Below are positions 5,066-6,286 of a DNA stretch of 6,286 nt, one piece after another. The DNA is from Atopobiaceae bacterium. GTDB lineage: Bacteria > Actinomycetota > Coriobacteriia > Coriobacteriales > Atopobiaceae. The position numbers were made by a program, and so were the translations under genes. The DNA is taken from positions 1-6,286 of the forward strand of contig JAFWLX010000239.1 of assembly GCA_017510875.1 (NCBI GenBank). Direction: 5' to 3'. Within the stretch, counting starts at the first letter, position 1; each line of letters opens with the position of its first letter. The notes under the pieces are model-generated. The model had not been told where the DNA came from and did not search any database. It worked only from the letters and a program-made list of their open reading frames with translations.

Positions 5066-6094
5066 TTATGCCGCCTGGTCCACCGCCTCTACGTCATAGC
5101 CATAGGGCTCGCCATCAGAGTTGAGCTTGGTGGACAGCTCGTTGTAGACCTTTTCCGGCCCGTCCCCAAAATTGAACGCAACGCTGCTCTTGATAAGCTG
5201 GCCGCCGCCAAGCTCGCGCATGACCACGCGTGCGGCCGCCTCGTTGGGCTTAGCGGGGCAGAACTTGGCCTTCACGTGATAGCCTGCCTCTTCGAATGGC
5301 TTGATGAAGTTCTCCGTCAGATCGTCTAGGTCAGAGCTAACAATGGGGATGATGATGTTAGTCCCTTCCATGCTTCCGCCCTTCAGGAACTCCTTCATCG
5401 AGTCGAGCATCAGCCCATAACCCTCAAAGTGAACGGCGTCTGCAGCAGCAGCATGGCTTTCCTTGTATTCGGGAAGCTCGGCCTTGATCACATCGCAGTC
5501 AAGAATGAATGCGCCCATTTCCTCGCTATCGGGATCGGTAACCAGGGTGGACTTTCCGGAAGCCGGAAGGCCAAGCACCAGCTCCATCTGATATTCCTTC
5601 TTGAGCGGACCGTCGTAGACGTAGTGATGCTTGCCGTTCTCATCGATGCTCTCGGTTCTTGCGCTTCCCAGCGACAGGAACCATGTCTTCAGGTTCTCTC
5701 TAAGGTCCTTGCGCTCCTGCGTGTCGATGTCGGCAGTGTTGCCGTACAGGCTCTTGTAGTAAGCGGAGAGGGCATCAAGCTGTGCAACCACCGGATTGCT
5801 CTTGAGCTCTTCTAGGGTTGGATAATCGTTCGCCTTGATCTGCTGGTAGAGTGCCCGCGCCTCGTCGGTGTCGATCATCGGGTGCTCGGGAGTTACCTCC
5901 CAGGTCACTGGGACGACGCCCTCGGGAACCTCGGTTGACGCAGCTGCCTCAGTTGTCGCGGCATCTGTCTCAGAGGTTGTAGTCGTCTCTTTGGCAGCGC
6001 ATCCAGCACCTGCCACGCACAAAACGAAGGACAGCGCTAATGCGCCGAGTACGTTCCTTCCCGGTTTGCTCAGTAGTCTGCCCTTCATTGGCAT
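5066..6094 (-). CDS. Lipoprotein with zeta-toxin/P-loop kinase-like domain
   Basis: The ATG at 6094 is 6 nt from AGAGG. A TTG at 6097 and an ATG at 6088 are also in frame; numbering here is from 6094. The signal peptide has a basic start, a hydrophobic core and a lipobox AGAGC with Cys32, then a Thr/Glu/Ala-rich linker to about 55. An alpha-helical-looking region (about 65-160) has no family I recognise. Next come a Walker A motif GLPASGKST (175-183) after a beta strand (MELVLG), and FILDCDVIKAELPEY (196-210), the position where zeta/PezT kinases have an Asp-containing block and the ELPEY sequence. NIIIPIVSS and the Arg-containing AAARVVMREL helix follow. This layout fits the zeta-toxin family (UDP-N-acetylglucosamine kinases in known members) or related P-loop kinases. 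The oddity is the export signal, since ATP is not normally available outside. No antitoxin-like gene is adjacent. It stands as a single transcript ending at the hairpin 4997-5034. Gene and lipoprotein calls are firm; substrate and activity are unknown. Confidence 0.8.
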   Translation of the reverse strand: MPMKGRLLSKPGRNVLGALALSFVLCVAGAGCAAKETTTTSETDAATTEAAASTEVPEGVVPVTWEVTPEHPMIDTDEARALYQQIKANDYPTLEELKSNPVVAQLDALSAYYKSLYGNTADIDTQERKDLRENLKTWFLSLGSARTESIDENGKHHYVYDGPLKKEYQMELVLGLPASGKSTLVTDPDSEEMGAFILDCDVIKAELPEYKESHAAAADAVHFEGYGLMLDSMKEFLKGGSMEGTNIIIPIVSSDLDDLTENFIKPFEEAGYHVKAKFCPAKPNEAAARVVMRELGGGQLIKSSVAFNFGDGPEKVYNELSTKLNSDGEPYGYDVEAVDQAA

Positions 6095-6247
6095 CAATCC
6101 CCTCTTTGTGGCTTCTCAAAGCATCAACGACAAAGCGTCTATCAATCTGTCCTTCAGAATAGTAATCGATTTGTACCAGCAGGAGCACAACCCTCGTCAA
6201 CATCCTACAAACTCGACTGTGCGTCTGTTGCTGGTCGCGGATACACA
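6095..6247 (-). other. Upstream region of the kinase-like lipoprotein gene
   Basis: It contains the ribosome site AAAGAGGGG (6106-6098). A weak promoter candidate reads leftwards as TTGACG (6200-6195), a 19-bp spacer and TACAAA (6175-6170); TACTAT near 6160 is an alternative -10 without a good -35. The short frame covering 5970-6203 is not supported as a gene. Confidence 0.35.
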
Positions 6248-6278
6248 GCGTGGATTGGGGACCGTCCCTTTTCCACGT
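6248..6278. repeat. Nested REP-like palindrome
   Basis: Outer arms GTGGA (6250-6254) and TCCAC (6272-6276), extendable by a C-G and a G-U pair. Inner arms GGGAC (6258-6262) and GTCCC (6264-6268) meet at a single central C, and 3-nt symmetric bulges (TTG, TTT) separate the two stems. This imperfect nested dyad with a GGGAC/GTCCC core is the style of REP elements mobilised by Y1-type transposases. The element may continue beyond the window edge. Its core resembles that of the element at 1005-1048. Confidence 0.5.
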
Positions 6279-6286
6279 TGGCGGGA

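Noticed and set aside
1..6286. CRISPR arrays, insertion sequences, phage genes
   Set aside because: No regularly spaced repeats, no transposase or integrase motifs, and no phage structural genes were seen on either strand.

Overview
The window looks like a moderately high-GC chromosomal segment from an actinobacterium, most likely class Coriobacteriia (the Olsenella/Atopobium/Collinsella side). This is an inference from overall gene style: Tat-type lipoproteins, a cysteine desulfurase-mnmA pair, and short palindromes with a GGGGAC/GTCCCC core that I associate with such genomes. No rRNA or other decisive marker is present.

Layout, left to right. (1) 1-813, minus strand: the N-terminal 271 codons of a Tat-exported lipoprotein of the alpha/beta-hydrolase (subtype B tannase-like) family, running off the window edge. 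(2) 814-1440: no ordinary gene, but a compact and highly structured locus. A 40-codon hydrophobic peptide gene (1167-1289, plus) has its Shine-Dalgarno in a hairpin. It faces a minus-strand promoter at 1364-1393, and a 13-bp terminator-like stem lies at its stop codon. This is the architecture of a type I toxin-antitoxin cassette of the convergent (Fst/par) type, and the two predicted transcripts share two 11-nt blocks in their 5' parts. (3) 1441-1618, minus: tRNA-Val(GAC) with its promoter and a very clear terminator. (4) 1735-2442, plus: an N-terminal remnant of a secreted 5'-nucleotidase-type metallophosphatase, truncated and without a convincing start. (5) 2298-4878, minus: a tight three-gene operon, cysteine desulfurase -> mnmA -> small membrane protein, with 4-nt and 28-nt overlaps. 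(6) 4879-5065: intergenic region with a perfect 14-bp hairpin. (7) 5066-6094, minus: a lipoprotein carrying a zeta-toxin/P-loop kinase-like domain, an unusual pairing of an export signal with an ATP-binding fold. (8) 6095-6286: upstream region ending in a nested REP-like palindrome.

Functional logic. The desulfurase supplies persulfide sulfur and MnmA uses it for 2-thiolation of U34 in tRNAs, so their coupling makes biochemical sense; the third membrane protein is unexplained. Outside this operon the genes are mainly cell-envelope accessory functions (esterase, nucleotidase remnant, exported kinase-like lipoprotein), plus the candidate toxin-antitoxin cassette next to a tRNA. The most promising undescribed elements are that cassette and the exported kinase-like lipoprotein.
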